Shown: positions 37,117-46,647, counted from the stretch's first letter. The stretch is DNA of 64,000 nt from Pseudomonas fluorescens (GCF_001623525.1 NZ_CP015225.1:744001-808000); one strand, 5' to 3'. Notes: a model not told the origin generated them from the letters alone. Program-made: numbers and translations.

Positions 37117-37935
37117 TCAGTAATAGACCTGGGGAACGGTCAGGTTGGCCGGCGGGATGTCGCTGCCCACCCATTTGACGAACAGTTCCTTGTAGCGACC
37201 CGTGCGCACCTGCTGGTTGACGAACAGGTTGAGGTAGTTGAGCAGGCCGTATTCGCTGCGCTTGGCACCGAGGGACACATAGTCGATGACGTAGGGCGCG
37301 TCACCGGCGATCTTCAGGCCCTTGTACTTGCCCGACTTGATGGTCGCGGCGGCCACGGTGTTAGTCACCACGGTGGCATCGATGTGCCCCTGGGCGACGG
37401 CCAGCAAGGTGTCGTTCTGCGACTGGTAGGCGCGGAAGCTGCCACTGCCCCAGCTCTTCTGGTCCTTCTCCAGGGCGATGGCTTCGTAGGTGCTGCTGGT
37501 ATTGCCCAGGGCTTTGCCCTTGAGGTCGGCGTAGCTGTTGATGCCGGTGTTGTCGCGGGTCAGCACGACCATCTGGAAGGCGAAGTAGGGCACGGTCAGG
37601 CCCACGGTCTTGGCCCGCTCCAAGGTGTCGGATGTGGAGGCGACGATGACATCGGCGCGACCGGACAGCAGCGCGGGGATTCGGTCGGAGAATGGGGTTT
37701 CCACCACTTCGGCATCTACACCGAGGACCTTCGCCAGATCGTTGCAATAGTCCACGTCGAATCCCGCCGGTTTATTGCTTTCGTCGCGAAAGCCCATCGG
37801 GGGGAAGTCCAGGGTCACGGCGCAACGCAGCTTGCCGGAGCCGATGATGTCATCGAGCTTGTCGGCGTGGGCGGGGGCGATGAAAAGCGGAGTGAGGACA
37901 ACGCTGAGGGCTACGGCCAATGCAGGGTTTTTCAT
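37117..37935 (-). CDS. Periplasmic amino-acid-binding protein of the ABC importer
   Basis: 272 residues, signal peptide 1-24 (cleavage after AHA), then a family 3 solute-binding fold (GKLRCAVTLDFPPMGFRD, GFDVDYCNDLAKVLGV). It captures the substrate, probably a hydroxyproline isomer or proline derivative, for the permease/ATPase genes downstream. First gene of the transporter operon. Its upstream region holds a strong palindromic operator (37967-37996) that resembles one in front of the GntR gene. Confidence 0.9.
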   Translation of the reverse strand: MKNPALAVALSVVLTPLFIAPAHADKLDDIIGSGKLRCAVTLDFPPMGFRDESNKPAGFDVDYCNDLAKVLGVDAEVVETPFSDRIPALLSGRADVIVASTSDTLERAKTVGLTVPYFAFQMVVLTRDNTGINSYADLKGKALGNTSSTYEAIALEKDQKSWGSGSFRAYQSQNDTLLAVAQGHIDATVVTNTVAAATIKSGKYKGLKIAGDAPYVIDYVSLGAKRSEYGLLNYLNLFVNQQVRTGRYKELFVKWVGSDIPPANLTVPQVYY

Positions 37936-37966
37936 AAATGCCTCGCTGTCGAATAAATGCGGTGAG

Positions 37967-37996
37967 ATATCGTATTGAGGATTTCGTATACGATAT
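37967..37996. promoter_or_regulatory. Palindromic operator upstream of the importer operon
   Basis: The 10-bp palindrome TCGTATACGA (37984-37993) is nested in a wider inverted pair ATATCGTAT (37967-37975) / ATACGATAT (37988-37996). GTATAC-centred palindromes are typical sites for FadR/FCD-type GntR regulators. A near copy precedes the GntR gene at 43580. Confidence 0.65.
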
Positions 37997-38168
37997 TAGA
38001 TAAGCAATCAGCGTGCCTGTTTCTGGTAGCGCCACAGCAATGCCACCGGAGGGCTGGACTAGAGGCTTTCATGCCGGGCGGTAACCAGCAGGGCAAGGGT
38101 GGTGCTGGCGCCAGGGTGTTACAGATGGGAGCACCCACGGGGCTCGATGCCCCAAGAGGGAACAAGGG

Positions 38169-38918
38169 TCAGCGCTGATTCTCGCGATATTGGCTGGGGG
38201 ACAGGCTGGTCAGGGCCCGGAACTGGCGGCTGAAGGCGCTGTGGTCGGTGTAACCGCAGCGCAGGGCGATCTCGGTGATCGGCAGGTCTTTGTCGAGTAA
38301 CAGCCGCGAGGCTTCTTCCAGCCGTGCCTTGTGAATCATCTGTCGCGGCGTGAGTTGGAAGATGCGTTTGCAGTGCCGCTCCAATTGCGCCACCGACAAT
38401 TCGGCAATGGCGGTCAGCTCGGCAAGGCTGATGGGGCGGGCGAAGTGCTGCTTGATATGGGCGTCCACCGCCGCCAGTTTGTGGAACGCCGGATGGCCCG
38501 ATTGCGGCAGTTGCAGGTCGCGGGAAATACCGGCCAGGCCGACGATCTGGCCGTTTGGATCGTGCAGGGCGAGCTTGTGGGTCAGGCACCATACAGGTTG
38601 GTTGCCGTAATACAAATGCAGTTCGAGCTGGTCGGCCAACTCCCGCCCGCTGGCCAGCACCCGGCGGTCCTGTTCGGTGTACAGCGGGCCGAAGCGCTCG
38701 GGGAACACCTGTTCGGCGGTGAGGCCGAGCAGGTCGCCGCTGTGTTTGAAACCGCAGCGGCGGGCCAGGGTCTGGTTGACGAAGGCGTAGCGGGCCTGCT
38801 TGTCCTTGATGAAAAACACCACGTCCGCGAGGGTATCCAGCAGCGGGGCGATGGGCTGCAGGCTGCGCAGCAGGGTGTCGAGGTCGCAGGGGGCGAAGGG
38901 GGTGAGCGAGGGGTACAT
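38169..38918 (-). CDS. lhpR: AraC-family regulator with PAS domain (LhpR-like)
   Basis: 249 residues. An N-terminal PAS domain (~30-135; DVVFFIKDKQARYAFVNQTLARRCGF) is followed by an AraC/XylS double helix-turn-helix (~150-245; ITEIALRCGYTDHSAFSRQFRALTSLSPSQYR). In P. aeruginosa the AraC regulator LhpR activates hydroxyproline genes, and this one sits in the matching place. Start ATG 38918. The 233 bp downstream of it, up to the importer, holds the GTATAC palindrome but no gene. Confidence 0.82.
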   Translation of the reverse strand: MYPSLTPFAPCDLDTLLRSLQPIAPLLDTLADVVFFIKDKQARYAFVNQTLARRCGFKHSGDLLGLTAEQVFPERFGPLYTEQDRRVLASGRELADQLELHLYYGNQPVWCLTHKLALHDPNGQIVGLAGISRDLQLPQSGHPAFHKLAAVDAHIKQHFARPISLAELTAIAELSVAQLERHCKRIFQLTPRQMIHKARLEEASRLLLDKDLPITEIALRCGYTDHSAFSRQFRALTSLSPSQYRENQR

Positions 38919-38937
38919 GGCCGACGTCGTCTTTTTT

Positions 38938-39015
38938 GTGGGAGCGATGGCGGAGTGTCAATCGAAAATGCGCCGTCTGTCACGCCGCTATCGCGAGCAG
39001 GCTCGCTCCCACCGG
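38938..39015. repeat. REP-type inverted pair, family B
   Basis: Short element: GTGGGAGCGATGG and inverse CTATCGCGAGCAGGCTCGCTCCCAC, between lhpR and lhpE. Confidence 0.75.
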
Positions 39016-39038
39016 GGATTGGGGTGAGTGCAGATCAG

Positions 39039-40295
39039 TCAGGTGGGTGGGGTTTCTTCCAGGGCCAGCAAGGTTTCGATCCGCGCCGGGCTGAAGGGCG
39101 GGCGGGGGGCGGGCGGTGTCCAGCCGAACAGGTGTTCCAGGGCGGCGCCGCACACTCGGCCCTGGCAGGCGCCCATGCCGCAGCGGCTTGCCAGTTTTGC
39201 TTCGCGCCAGTTTTCGTGGCCGACCAGTTCGCCGTACGGTACGTCTTCGCAGCGGCAGACCAGGGTGTCGCTGCGGGCCAGGGCCTTGAGCCGTGGATCG
39301 AGGACGAAGGCCTGGTTCAATGCCCCGGCGAAACTCTGCCAACGTGCGCGGCGCGGCCACAGTTGCTGGGCAGCCGCGCTATTGCCGACGGCGGCATGGC
39401 CGGCGATGGCGCCTTCCACCAGCGCCAGTTCGCTGCCGCCGAAACCGGTGCATTCGCCTGCCGCATAATGTTCATGGCGAGTGGTCGCTTGCCAGGCGTC
39501 AACCGCCAGCGCCTGGTCTTCAACCGCGCAACCCAGGGCCTGGCCTAATTGGGTATTGGGAATGAGCCCGAAACCACAGGCGAGCCGGTCGCAGGCCAAT
39601 TCAATCGTCTTGCCTTGCTGATACAGGCGCACGCCCTCCAGCCGTTCCCGACCGAGCGCTTCCACCACGTGGGTGTCGGTGCGGTAGTGCCGGTCGAACA
39701 GACTGAACGATTGGAAAAACTTCCCCGGCCAGCGCGGCAGTTGTGCGGCGAAACCGGCGACGGCGCCGCGACGGGCCTGCTCGGCGATGCGCAGCACCTG
39801 TGCACCTTGATGCTTTGCCGTGGCGGCGCTGGCCAGCAGCAAGGGGCCGCTGCCGGCGATGACCAGCCGTTCGCCGCGCACCGGCAAGCCACCCTTGATC
39901 AGCGCCTGCAAGCCGCCAGCACCGGTCACGCCGGGGAGTGTCCAGCCGGGAAACGGGAGCAGTCGTTCGCGGGCACCGGTGCAGAGAATCAAGCGCTCGT
40001 AGCTGATTTGCCAGCCGCGCTCGGCATCTTCCACCAGCAAGGTTTTATCCGCCGCGCAGGCGATCACACGGGTGCCGGCATGGCAACGTACGTTGGCGCA
40101 GGTTTGCAGTTGCTCGCGCAGGCGTCGGGCGGCGCTGTGCAGGTTGGCCTGGGGGCCGTCGCGCCAGATCTGCCCACCGGGCAGCGGGTTGTCGTCCAGC
40201 AGCACGATGCGCGCGCCGCTGCTGGCTGCGGCGAGGGCGGCGGCCATGCCGGCGGGGCCGGCGCCGATGATCAGCAGGTCGGTGGTTTCGTTCAT
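39039..40295 (-). CDS. lhpE: D-hydroxyproline dehydrogenase, FAD/NAD-binding subunit with BFD-like Fe-S domain
   Basis: 418 residues. The FAD Rossmann motif is at the N-terminus (IIGAGPAGMAAALAA), with a second nucleotide site mid-protein (VIAGSGPLLLASA). A C-terminal BFD-like [2Fe-2S] domain has four spaced cysteines (CRCEDVP ... CGMGACQGRVC). This is the architecture of the alpha-type subunit in heteromeric amine/opine/hydroxyproline dehydrogenases. Start ATG 40295 overlaps the stop of the small ferredoxin gene by 4 nt. It works with LhpF and LhpB to oxidise cis-4-hydroxy-D-proline. Confidence 0.85.
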   Translation of the reverse strand: MNETTDLLIIGAGPAGMAAALAAASSGARIVLLDDNPLPGGQIWRDGPQANLHSAARRLREQLQTCANVRCHAGTRVIACAADKTLLVEDAERGWQISYERLILCTGARERLLPFPGWTLPGVTGAGGLQALIKGGLPVRGERLVIAGSGPLLLASAATAKHQGAQVLRIAEQARRGAVAGFAAQLPRWPGKFFQSFSLFDRHYRTDTHVVEALGRERLEGVRLYQQGKTIELACDRLACGFGLIPNTQLGQALGCAVEDQALAVDAWQATTRHEHYAAGECTGFGGSELALVEGAIAGHAAVGNSAAAQQLWPRRARWQSFAGALNQAFVLDPRLKALARSDTLVCRCEDVPYGELVGHENWREAKLASRCGMGACQGRVCGAALEHLFGWTPPAPRPPFSPARIETLLALEETPPT

Positions 40296-40528
40296 GGTCG
40301 GGTCTGGACCTGCATGCCGTCGAGGCACAAGGTCTGGCAGGCCAGGCGTCGACGACCGTCGATCAGCACCCGGCACTCCTGGCAGATACCCATGCCGCAC
40401 AAGGGCGCACGGCGCTGGCCGCTGACCGAGGTGCGACTGCAACCATCCGCGCCCAGCGCCAATGCCGCCGCGACGCTGGTGCCGTTGGCCACTGACAATG
40501 GGTGGCCGTCGAGGAATAGATCAGGCAT
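40292..40528 (-). CDS. lhpF: D-hydroxyproline dehydrogenase small [2Fe-2S] subunit
   Basis: 78 residues, plant-type ferredoxin-like with cysteines in DGCSRTS, APLCGMGICQECRV and LACQT. It is the gamma-type subunit that shuttles electrons between the two flavin subunits. ATG 40528 lies after a GGAG-like RBS (CCTGGAGGATTGCTCCC). Coupled to lhpE by a 4-nt overlap and separated from lhpB by a REP element. Confidence 0.85.
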   Translation of the reverse strand: MPDLFLDGHPLSVANGTSVAAALALGADGCSRTSVSGQRRAPLCGMGICQECRVLIDGRRRLACQTLCLDGMQVQTRP

Positions 40529-40576
40529 GGGAGCAATCCTCCAGGGGTAAAGGGATATCAGCGCCAAACGCCCATC

Positions 40577-40705
40577 CCGTGGCGAGGGAGCTTGCTCCCG
40601 CTGGGGCGCGCAGCGGCCTCGACAACGATCTGACAACTCGGTGTGTCAGGCCAATCCAGGGGACTGCTGCGCAATCCAGCGGGAGCAAGCTCCCTCGCCA
40701 CAAGG
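40577..40705. repeat. REP-type inverted pair, family A
   Basis: Arms CGTGGCGAGGGAGCTTGCTCC and inverse, about 128 bp in all, placed between lhpB and lhpF within one enzyme complex operon. Confidence 0.9.
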
Positions 40706-40719
40706 ACTTGTGTCGGGCT

Positions 40720-41835
40720 TCAGGCATGGGCCGGCTCTCCAAGAAAACGCTGCGGCAGGTAAGCTTGAGGCGCCAGCGGCGAGGTTTCGTTGAACAGTTG
40801 GGCGACCAGCAGGTCAGCCGTCGCCGGTGCCGTGGTGACCCCCAGGCCTTCATGACCCACCGCCAGCCACAGTCCCTGGCGCTGTGGATGTTGGCCCACC
40901 AGGGGTAAGCCGTCGGGGCTCGCTGCGCGAAAACCGGTCCAGGCCCTGATGCCGTTCAGATGCGCCAATCCTGGCAGGTATTCGACGGCGCGCTTGAGCA
41001 TCTTCGCCAGCATCCAGCCTTCCACCTGAGGGTCAAGCGTGCCGAACTGCCGCGAGGCGCCAATGAACAATTGCCCGGTCGGGCGCGGCTGTATATTGCA
41101 CGCCACTGACGGTCCGCTGGCGTTATGGGCGCTGGTGACGTAGCCCAGTTCCACCAGGGTGTGGGTGACGGTAGCGGGGTAGCGGTCGGTGATCAGCAGG
41201 TGGCCCTTCTTCGGCACGATCGGCAGCTCCGGGCACAATTCAGTGGCCTGGATGCCATTGGCGAGGACCACCGCTTCGGCGCTCAACCAGCGACCGTCAT
41301 CAAGGCGCACGCGATGGCCGTCAACTTCGCTGACCTGCGCCCGTTGCTGGCGAATGTTGGGCGCGTCCAGCATCCAGCGCGCGGCCGCCGGGGCATAGAG
41401 GATGCCGTCACCCTTGATCAGCAGCCCACCTTCCAGCCCCGGGCGCAGCTCGGGTTCACGCTGATGCAGCGCGGCGTGGCCGATCAGTTCACAGGCTTCG
41501 CCATGGGCCAGCAGGTTCAGGTATTTGCTATGGGCCACCGCCATTTCTTCGGCATTGGCCGCCAGCCACAAGGTGCCGTTGTTGCGCCAGGCGCAGCCGT
41601 CGGGCAGGGCTGGGGCCAGCTCGCGCCAGCGTTGCAGGGAATATTGACTGAGGGCCAGCTCCGCCGGGTTGTCATCGAGCACCAGCAGGTGCCCCATGCC
41701 GGCCGCCGTGGCGCCGTGCCAACCGGCGTCCAGCACCAACACGTTGACGTTGCGTCGGGCCAATGCCTGGGCACAGGCCGCACCGATGATGCCCGCGCCG
41801 ATGATGATCACGTCGGCGACATGGCCCTCGCTCAC
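40720..41835 (-). CDS. lhpB: D-hydroxyproline dehydrogenase, DAO-type flavoprotein subunit
   Basis: 371 residues of the D-amino-acid oxidase (DAO) fold: N-terminal FAD motif [18 protein letters not shown] and C-terminal [16 protein letters not shown]. It is the catalytic subunit that oxidises cis-4-hydroxy-D-proline to 1-pyrroline-4-hydroxy-2-carboxylate. Start ATG 41835 overlaps the stop of lhpA by 4 nt, so the epimerase and dehydrogenase are made together. Confidence 0.88.
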   Translation of the reverse strand: MSEGHVADVIIIGAGIIGAACAQALARRNVNVLVLDAGWHGATAAGMGHLLVLDDNPAELALSQYSLQRWRELAPALPDGCAWRNNGTLWLAANAEEMAVAHSKYLNLLAHGEACELIGHAALHQREPELRPGLEGGLLIKGDGILYAPAAARWMLDAPNIRQQRAQVSEVDGHRVRLDDGRWLSAEAVVLANGIQATELCPELPIVPKKGHLLITDRYPATVTHTLVELGYVTSAHNASGPSVACNIQPRPTGQLFIGASRQFGTLDPQVEGWMLAKMLKRAVEYLPGLAHLNGIRAWTGFRAASPDGLPLVGQHPQRQGLWLAVGHEGLGVTTAPATADLLVAQLFNETSPLAPQAYLPQRFLGEPAHA

Positions 41836-42764
41836 GGACGAATGCCCCAGGCGAACGGGTCATCGGCTTCGATGATCAGTGTGGTTTCGGCGCTGATGTA
41901 GGCGCGACCGCGAATGGTCGGCACGATGCGCTCGCCCGAGCGCTCGTAGGAGCCCTCGAACTCGCTGCCAATGACACTGGCCTGGCGCCAGATCTGGCCG
42001 GGTTGCAGTTTTCCATCGGCCGCCAGGCACGCCAGTTTGGCGCTGGTGCCGGTGCCGCAAGGGGAGCGGTCATAGGCCTTGCCCGGGCAGAGTACGAAGT
42101 TGCGGCTGTCGGCTTGCGGGTCGTCGGCAAACAGTTCGATGTGGTCGATCAAGCCGCCGTCCTCGCCGCGAAAACCCTGCTGCTCCAAGGCTTGCTGTAC
42201 GGCGTAGGTGTAGGCGGTCAACGCGTCGAGGTTATCGCCGGCCACGCGTTGGCCATGTTCGGCGATCAGGAAAAACCAGTTGCCGCCCCAGGCCACGTCG
42301 CCCACCACCTGACCGATGCCGGGCACCTCCAGGGCCAGTGCCTTGCGGTAACGGTAGGCCGGCACGTTGCGCACGCTGACCGAGCGGTCTTCGTGCAAGG
42401 TTGCCTGTACCGTGCCCACCGGGGTTTCGATGCTGTGCACGCCGGGGCCGATCCTGCCCAGGTGGGCCAGTGACGCCACCAGGCCGATGGTGCCGTGGCC
42501 GCACATGCCCAGGTAGCCGCTGTTGTTGAAAAAGATCACGCCGGCACAGGCGCTGGGGTCCACCGGCTCGCAGAGCAGCGCCCCCACCAGCACATCGCTG
42601 CCCCGCGGTTCCAGCACGCAGGCGGTGCGCCAGGCGTCGTGTTCCGTGGCCAGGCGTTGCTTGCGCTCGGCCATGCTGCCCTGGCCCAGGTCAGGAAAAC
42701 CGTCGGTGACCAGTCGGGTCGGTTCGCCGCCGGTATGGGAGTCGATCACGGTGATGCGTTTCAT
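41832..42764 (-). CDS. lhpA: 4-hydroxyproline 2-epimerase
   Basis: 310 residues, proline racemase fold with both catalytic cysteines: Cys88 in GMCGHGTIG and Cys236 in [11 protein letters not shown]. It converts trans-4-hydroxy-L-proline to cis-4-hydroxy-D-proline, the substrate of LhpBEF. First gene of the lhpABFE run. RBS is weak. GntR-type regulator gene lies 112 bp upstream on the same strand. Confidence 0.92.
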   Translation of the reverse strand: MKRITVIDSHTGGEPTRLVTDGFPDLGQGSMAERKQRLATEHDAWRTACVLEPRGSDVLVGALLCEPVDPSACAGVIFFNNSGYLGMCGHGTIGLVASLAHLGRIGPGVHSIETPVGTVQATLHEDRSVSVRNVPAYRYRKALALEVPGIGQVVGDVAWGGNWFFLIAEHGQRVAGDNLDALTAYTYAVQQALEQQGFRGEDGGLIDHIELFADDPQADSRNFVLCPGKAYDRSPCGTGTSAKLACLAADGKLQPGQIWRQASVIGSEFEGSYERSGERIVPTIRGRAYISAETTLIIEADDPFAWGIRP

Positions 42765-42876
42765 GGGAGGGCCACGTCCGTTCAGGTGAATGACGGTAAG
42801 CGTGGCCCGCGCCAGGGGGCGACGGCTTGATAGTTTTACCTGTCGCCGATGACGAAATCGGCACAGTGCTGGCCCA

Positions 42877-43548
42877 TCAATGGCTGGACGGCAGGAACTT
42901 GAACAAGGTCTCGCAGACCCCGGCGATGTGTTCGTCCAGCAGCATCACTGCTCGCTCGACGTCACCGGCGCGGCAGGCCTTGATGATTTCCCGGTGCTCG
43001 TGATCGGCGCGCTCCTTGCCGGCCGAAAGGCTCATCTGCATGCGCAAATAACGCTCCAGCTTGTCGTGGACCGAGCGGATCAGACTCACCATGAACGGCC
43101 GCTGCGCCGGTTCGTAGAGGCAGGCATGCAGCTGCCAGTTCAGTTCCGCCCAACGCCCTACGTCGTCTTCACCGATGAACTCCCGGCAGATGCTTTCGGC
43201 GCGGGCGAAGGTGGCTTCGGTCATGTTGGGAATCGCCAGGCGCAGTACTTTGTCTTCCAGCAGCATCCGCACTTCGAACATTTGCGCCAGCTCCGCCTCG
43301 GAAATGCGCGTCACCATCGCCCCGCGATTGCGCTGGAACATCACCAGGCCTTCGGCCTCCAGGCGCTTGAGGGCTTCGCGTACGGGGATCTTGCTGACGT
43401 TGAACTGCCGGGCGATGTCATCCTGGCGAATAGGCTCGTCCTCGGCAAAGTGCCCAGCCACGATGGCATCGCGCAGATGGCGGGTGATGATTTCCGAGGT
43501 GGAAGGGGTGTTGCCCAGATCAGGCAGGTTGAACTTGGATAAAGTCAC
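42877..43548 (-). CDS. GntR-family regulator (FadR/FCD subfamily)
   Basis: 223 residues: N-terminal winged helix ([39 protein letters not shown]) and all-helical FCD ligand domain with metal-site residues ([27 protein letters not shown]). Start is GTG 43548 with poor RBS. A GTATAC palindrome 32 bp upstream suggests autoregulation, and a near copy in front of the importer operon suggests the hydroxyproline genes are its targets. Confidence 0.85.
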   Translation of the reverse strand: MTLSKFNLPDLGNTPSTSEIITRHLRDAIVAGHFAEDEPIRQDDIARQFNVSKIPVREALKRLEAEGLVMFQRNRGAMVTRISEAELAQMFEVRMLLEDKVLRLAIPNMTEATFARAESICREFIGEDDVGRWAELNWQLHACLYEPAQRPFMVSLIRSVHDKLERYLRMQMSLSAGKERADHEHREIIKACRAGDVERAVMLLDEHIAGVCETLFKFLPSSH

Positions 43549-43579
43549 GGCGGCGGGTCGTTCGGCTTAGGTGGGGATA

Positions 43580-43589
43580 TGGTATACGA
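43580..43589. promoter_or_regulatory. Candidate GntR operator in front of its own gene
   Basis: TGGTATACGA differs at one base from the perfect palindrome TCGTATACGA at 37984-37993. Both centre on GTATAC and both lie in promoter regions of this cluster. Confidence 0.55.
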
Positions 43590-43646
43590 CTTTGCCGAGC
43601 GCGGTGTCGAGCTGTCCAAGGCTTCCCCAATCCTTCAGTCAGCCTC

Positions 43647-43741
43647 CGTGGCGAGGGAGCTTGCTCCCGCTCGATTGCGCAGCAATCGCAGAATGTTGGG
43701 GTCGCTGCGCAACCCAGCGGGAGCAAGCTCCCTCGCCACAG
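43647..43741. repeat. REP-type inverted pair, family A, short form
   Basis: Outer arms GTGGCGAGGGAGCTTGCTCCCGCT and inverse with only a short centre (95 bp total), between the GntR promoter and the end of the MFS gene. Confidence 0.88.
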
Positions 43742-43751
43742 GTTGGTTGTT

Positions 43752-44918
43752 TCAGCCGTGGGACAGGTGGCTCACATAAGCCTCGGTCCGGACGATGCGC
43801 CATCCGGTAACAGACACCCCAGCCAATAACGCCAGGCCGAACACGATCAACGCCACGTCCGCGCCGAAATGATCGGCCAGCAACCCGGTCACCACCACCG
43901 GGATGCTGAACCCGACATAGGCGAACAGGAAAAAACCGGCACTGACCCGGGCCTTTTCCGCGCCAGCCAAGGCCGTGACGGCCGACAACCCACCCAGGTA
44001 CAGGAAACCGTAGCAAGCGCTGCTGGCGCCCAGCGCTCCCAGCAACACGGCGAGCAGGGAGCCGGCGCTCGCGCCCCAGGCCAGCAACGCGTAGCTCGCA
44101 GGCAGGATCAACAGGCCCAAGCCCGTGGCCCTGGCCGGCTGCATGCGTCGAACCCAGGGCTGGAAGAGCAAGCCGCAACTGATCACCGTAAAGGTCGACA
44201 GGCCCGACCAACGCTGCAAGTCGTGGGTCGCCAGCACTGATGGCAATATGGCGATGACCAGACCCGAGGTCGCCCAGGCCAACAGCATGGAAAAACTGTA
44301 GGGCAGGCTGCCGGCGGGAAACAACGGCAGGCGCAGCAACGGTGCATCTTTGATTTTCAGCGCCGGGTCCGGTAACCGCCAGACCACCACCATTGCCATG
44401 GCAGCCAACATCAGCTGCAACCAGAAGCTGCCGGGCGTGGCGCTGTGATGGACGAACAGGAACAGACTGGTCAACGCCGCGCCCAGGCCAAAGCCCAGGG
44501 AGGTGCTGGCGGTGACCCGGTTGGCCGGCGAGCGCGGATCGCGGGTTGCCATGAGCTCGGCCATATAGGCGGTTGATGTGGCTGAGGCCAGCCCTGTGCC
44601 GACCCCCATCATCAGGCGCGCCACGCCCAGGGCTTCCAGGCTCGGCCAGAGCAGTGTCACCAGCGTCGCCAGCATCGACAGCCCGAGGGCGACCAGGATC
44701 AACGGCTTGCGTCCCACCCGGTCGGCCAGCCCGCCGAACGCCAGCAGGACCGGCAGTACGCCCAGCACATAACCGGAAAACGCCACCGCCGTGGCTCCGG
44801 CCCCGTAGCCGGACAACTGCGCGTAGGTGGTGTACAGCGGCGCCTGCAGGTTGACCGCAAGGGTGATCAGGCAAAGGCCGAAAGCCAGTCCCCAGGAATG
44901 TCGATGCGATGGGTTCAA
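43752..44918 (-). CDS. MFS transporter
   Basis: 388 residues with twelve hydrophobic segments and the MFS loop 2-3 motif GGLADRVGRKPLI. Its substrate is not evident; drug or metabolite export is typical for this length. It faces a MocR-type regulator across a 137-bp gap and is probably its target. Confidence 0.85.
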   Translation of the reverse strand: MNPSHRHSWGLAFGLCLITLAVNLQAPLYTTYAQLSGYGAGATAVAFSGYVLGVLPVLLAFGGLADRVGRKPLILVALGLSMLATLVTLLWPSLEALGVARLMMGVGTGLASATSTAYMAELMATRDPRSPANRVTASTSLGFGLGAALTSLFLFVHHSATPGSFWLQLMLAAMAMVVVWRLPDPALKIKDAPLLRLPLFPAGSLPYSFSMLLAWATSGLVIAILPSVLATHDLQRWSGLSTFTVISCGLLFQPWVRRMQPARATGLGLLILPASYALLAWGASAGSLLAVLLGALGASSACYGFLYLGGLSAVTALAGAEKARVSAGFFLFAYVGFSIPVVVTGLLADHFGADVALIVFGLALLAGVSVTGWRIVRTEAYVSHLSHG

Positions 44919-45055
44919 GGGTGTTCCTTAGAGGGTGTGCATGAAGTCTCGAGGACTATCACTGCCGGGCACAGCGCAAACAAGGAACAGACCCAGGCCA
45001 TTTGTGCTTAACTGTTCGCTCGAAATCCGAGAACACTTAGCCAAGAGTGCCAGCC

Positions 45056-46447
45056 GTGGACCTGAAGATTGATCGCAACGTTGCCGAGCCTGTGATCCGG
45101 CAGCTCGTGACGCACCTCATGGGCTGGATCAACGCCCATGGCATCCGCCCCGGTGCGCGCATGCCGTCCATTCGTCAACTGGCCCGGGAAAACAGCTTGA
45201 GCCTGTCGAGCGTGATCAAGGCCTATGACCAACTCGTTGCCAGCGGGGTGCTGGAGTCTCGACATGGCGCGGGTTTTTTTGTCGCGCAGCAGTTGTTCCG
45301 GCCCGTGGAGCCGGAGCCGGAAACGGATAACGCGCGGTGGCGGTTGTTCGACAATGAGTCGACGCAGCTCAAGCTGGGGTGTGGCTGGCTGCCCGATGCC
45401 TGGCGCGACGACACCGACCTGGGCCAGGCGATCCGCCAAGTGGTGCGCAGCGACAACCATGCGTTGTTCAACTACAGCACCCCGCTGGGCTCGCCTCATC
45501 TGCGCCTGCACCTTCAAAAGCGCCTGGGCCTGATCGATATTCATGTCGACCCGACGCAAATCATCACCACCCAAGGCGCCAGCCAGGGCCTCGACCTGCT
45601 GGTGCGAACCCTGCTCAAGCCCGGTGACCTGGTGCTGGTGGAAAGTCCTGGCTACTACAACCTGTTCAATCTGCTGAAGCTGCATGGGGTCAAGACCGTG
45701 GCGGTGCCGAGAACCGCCCAAGGCCCGGACATCGCCCGCCTGGAACAGCTTCTCGGCGAGCATAAGCCCTCGTATTTCTTCATCAACAGCATGTACCAGA
45801 ACCCCACTGGCACCAGCCTGGCGCCAAGCGTGGCTTATCGTCTGCTGCAACTGGCAACGGCCCATGACTTTCGCCTCATCGAGGACGACATCTACGCCGA
45901 TTTCCAGAATGGTCCGACCTCACGCCTGGCCTCCCTGGATGCCCTGGACCGGGTGATCTACCTGGCGAGTTTTTCCAAGACGCTGTCCAGTTCGCTGCGC
46001 ATCGGTTACGTGGTCGCCCATCCCGAGATCATCCAGCGCCTGGCCGAAGTCAAGATGATTACCGGCATCGGTTGTTCGCTGCTGGCAGAAAACGTGGTGG
46101 CGACGTTGCTGGCCAACGGTGCTTATCGCAAGTTGATCCAGCGCTTGCGCCAGCGCCTGAACAAGCAGATGGCAAGTACGCTGCGCCAACTGGACCCAGC
46201 CCACTGGGAGGTGTTTGCCGAGCCGCTGGGGGGGATGTTCGTCTGGGCCAGGCCTCGGTACCTGGCGGCACAACGGGTGCAGCAGATCGCCCGGGAGCTG
46301 AAAATCCAACTGTCCCAAGGCTCGACGTTCCTGCCCCAGGGCGAGGCGTGCGATTGGTTGCGGTTGAATGTGGCCTATACCCAGGATCATCGGGCGCAGG
46401 TGTTCTTCCAGCGGGTGGAGCAGGAGTCGACTGCGGTGGCTCAGTAG
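45056..46447 (+). CDS. MocR-type regulator (GntR HTH fused to aminotransferase-like domain)
   Basis: 463 residues from GTG 45056, chosen because AAGAG lies 8 nt upstream (GTG 45047 is also in frame). N-terminal GntR winged helix (~10-75; MPSIRQLARENSLSLSSVIKAYDQL) and a fold-type I PLP domain (~100-455) with the PLP-lysine motif SFSKTLSSSLRIGYV and the NPTG turn. MocR proteins sense PLP or an amine ligand. The divergent MFS exporter is the likely target. Confidence 0.88.
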   Translation: MDLKIDRNVAEPVIRQLVTHLMGWINAHGIRPGARMPSIRQLARENSLSLSSVIKAYDQLVASGVLESRHGAGFFVAQQLFRPVEPEPETDNARWRLFDNESTQLKLGCGWLPDAWRDDTDLGQAIRQVVRSDNHALFNYSTPLGSPHLRLHLQKRLGLIDIHVDPTQIITTQGASQGLDLLVRTLLKPGDLVLVESPGYYNLFNLLKLHGVKTVAVPRTAQGPDIARLEQLLGEHKPSYFFINSMYQNPTGTSLAPSVAYRLLQLATAHDFRLIEDDIYADFQNGPTSRLASLDALDRVIYLASFSKTLSSSLRIGYVVAHPEIIQRLAEVKMITGIGCSLLAENVVATLLANGAYRKLIQRLRQRLNKQMASTLRQLDPAHWEVFAEPLGGMFVWARPRYLAAQRVQQIARELKIQLSQGSTFLPQGEACDWLRLNVAYTQDHRAQVFFQRVEQESTAVAQ

Positions 46448-46465
46448 GGTTTGGGAGATTGTTCT

Positions 46466-46515
46466 GCGTCATCGCGAGCAATCCCCTGTGGAGCAAAGCT
46501 TGCTCGCGATGACGG
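46466..46515. repeat. Compact family B REP hairpin
   Basis: GTCATCGCGAGCA (46468-46480) and TGCTCGCGATGAC (46501-46513) are perfect 13-bp inverse arms only 20 bp apart, with GTGGAGCAAAGC in the loop. Confidence 0.85.
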
Positions 46516-46541
46516 ACTGACCGGTCACAAAAAATATCGAC

Positions 46542-46560
46542 GTTAATGGGAATAGATATC
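46542..46560 (+). promoter_or_regulatory. Candidate Fur box upstream of the TonB receptor
   Basis: GTTAATGGGAATAGATATC matches the 19-bp Fur consensus at 13 of 19 positions. It lies 88 bp before the receptor start codon. Confidence 0.5.
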
Positions 46561-46603
46561 AAACAGAAATGAGTTGCTGTATCTTTCGCGACACATTCTT
46601 GTC

Positions 46604-46628
46604 AGCCTCCCGACGTGGAGGCTTTTTT
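46604..46628 (+). terminator. Intrinsic terminator in the leader of the TonB receptor gene
   Basis: AGCCTCC-CGACGT-GGAGGCT gives a perfect 7-bp stem followed by six T. It ends 19 bp before the receptor ATG and downstream of the putative Fur box. It must either end an upstream short transcript or act as an attenuator. Confidence 0.75.
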
Positions 46629-46647
46629 CCATTAGGATTGTGCATCG

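Noticed and set aside
42800..42876. Hairpin GCCGAT..ATCGGC between lhpA and the GntR gene as a terminator
   Set aside because: No T run follows on either strand, so it is not supported as an intrinsic terminator.
43639..44874. 411-codon frame overlapping the MFS gene on the same strand
   Set aside because: Frame-shifted shadow of the MFS gene that runs into a REP element; the MFS frame has the TM pattern and motif.
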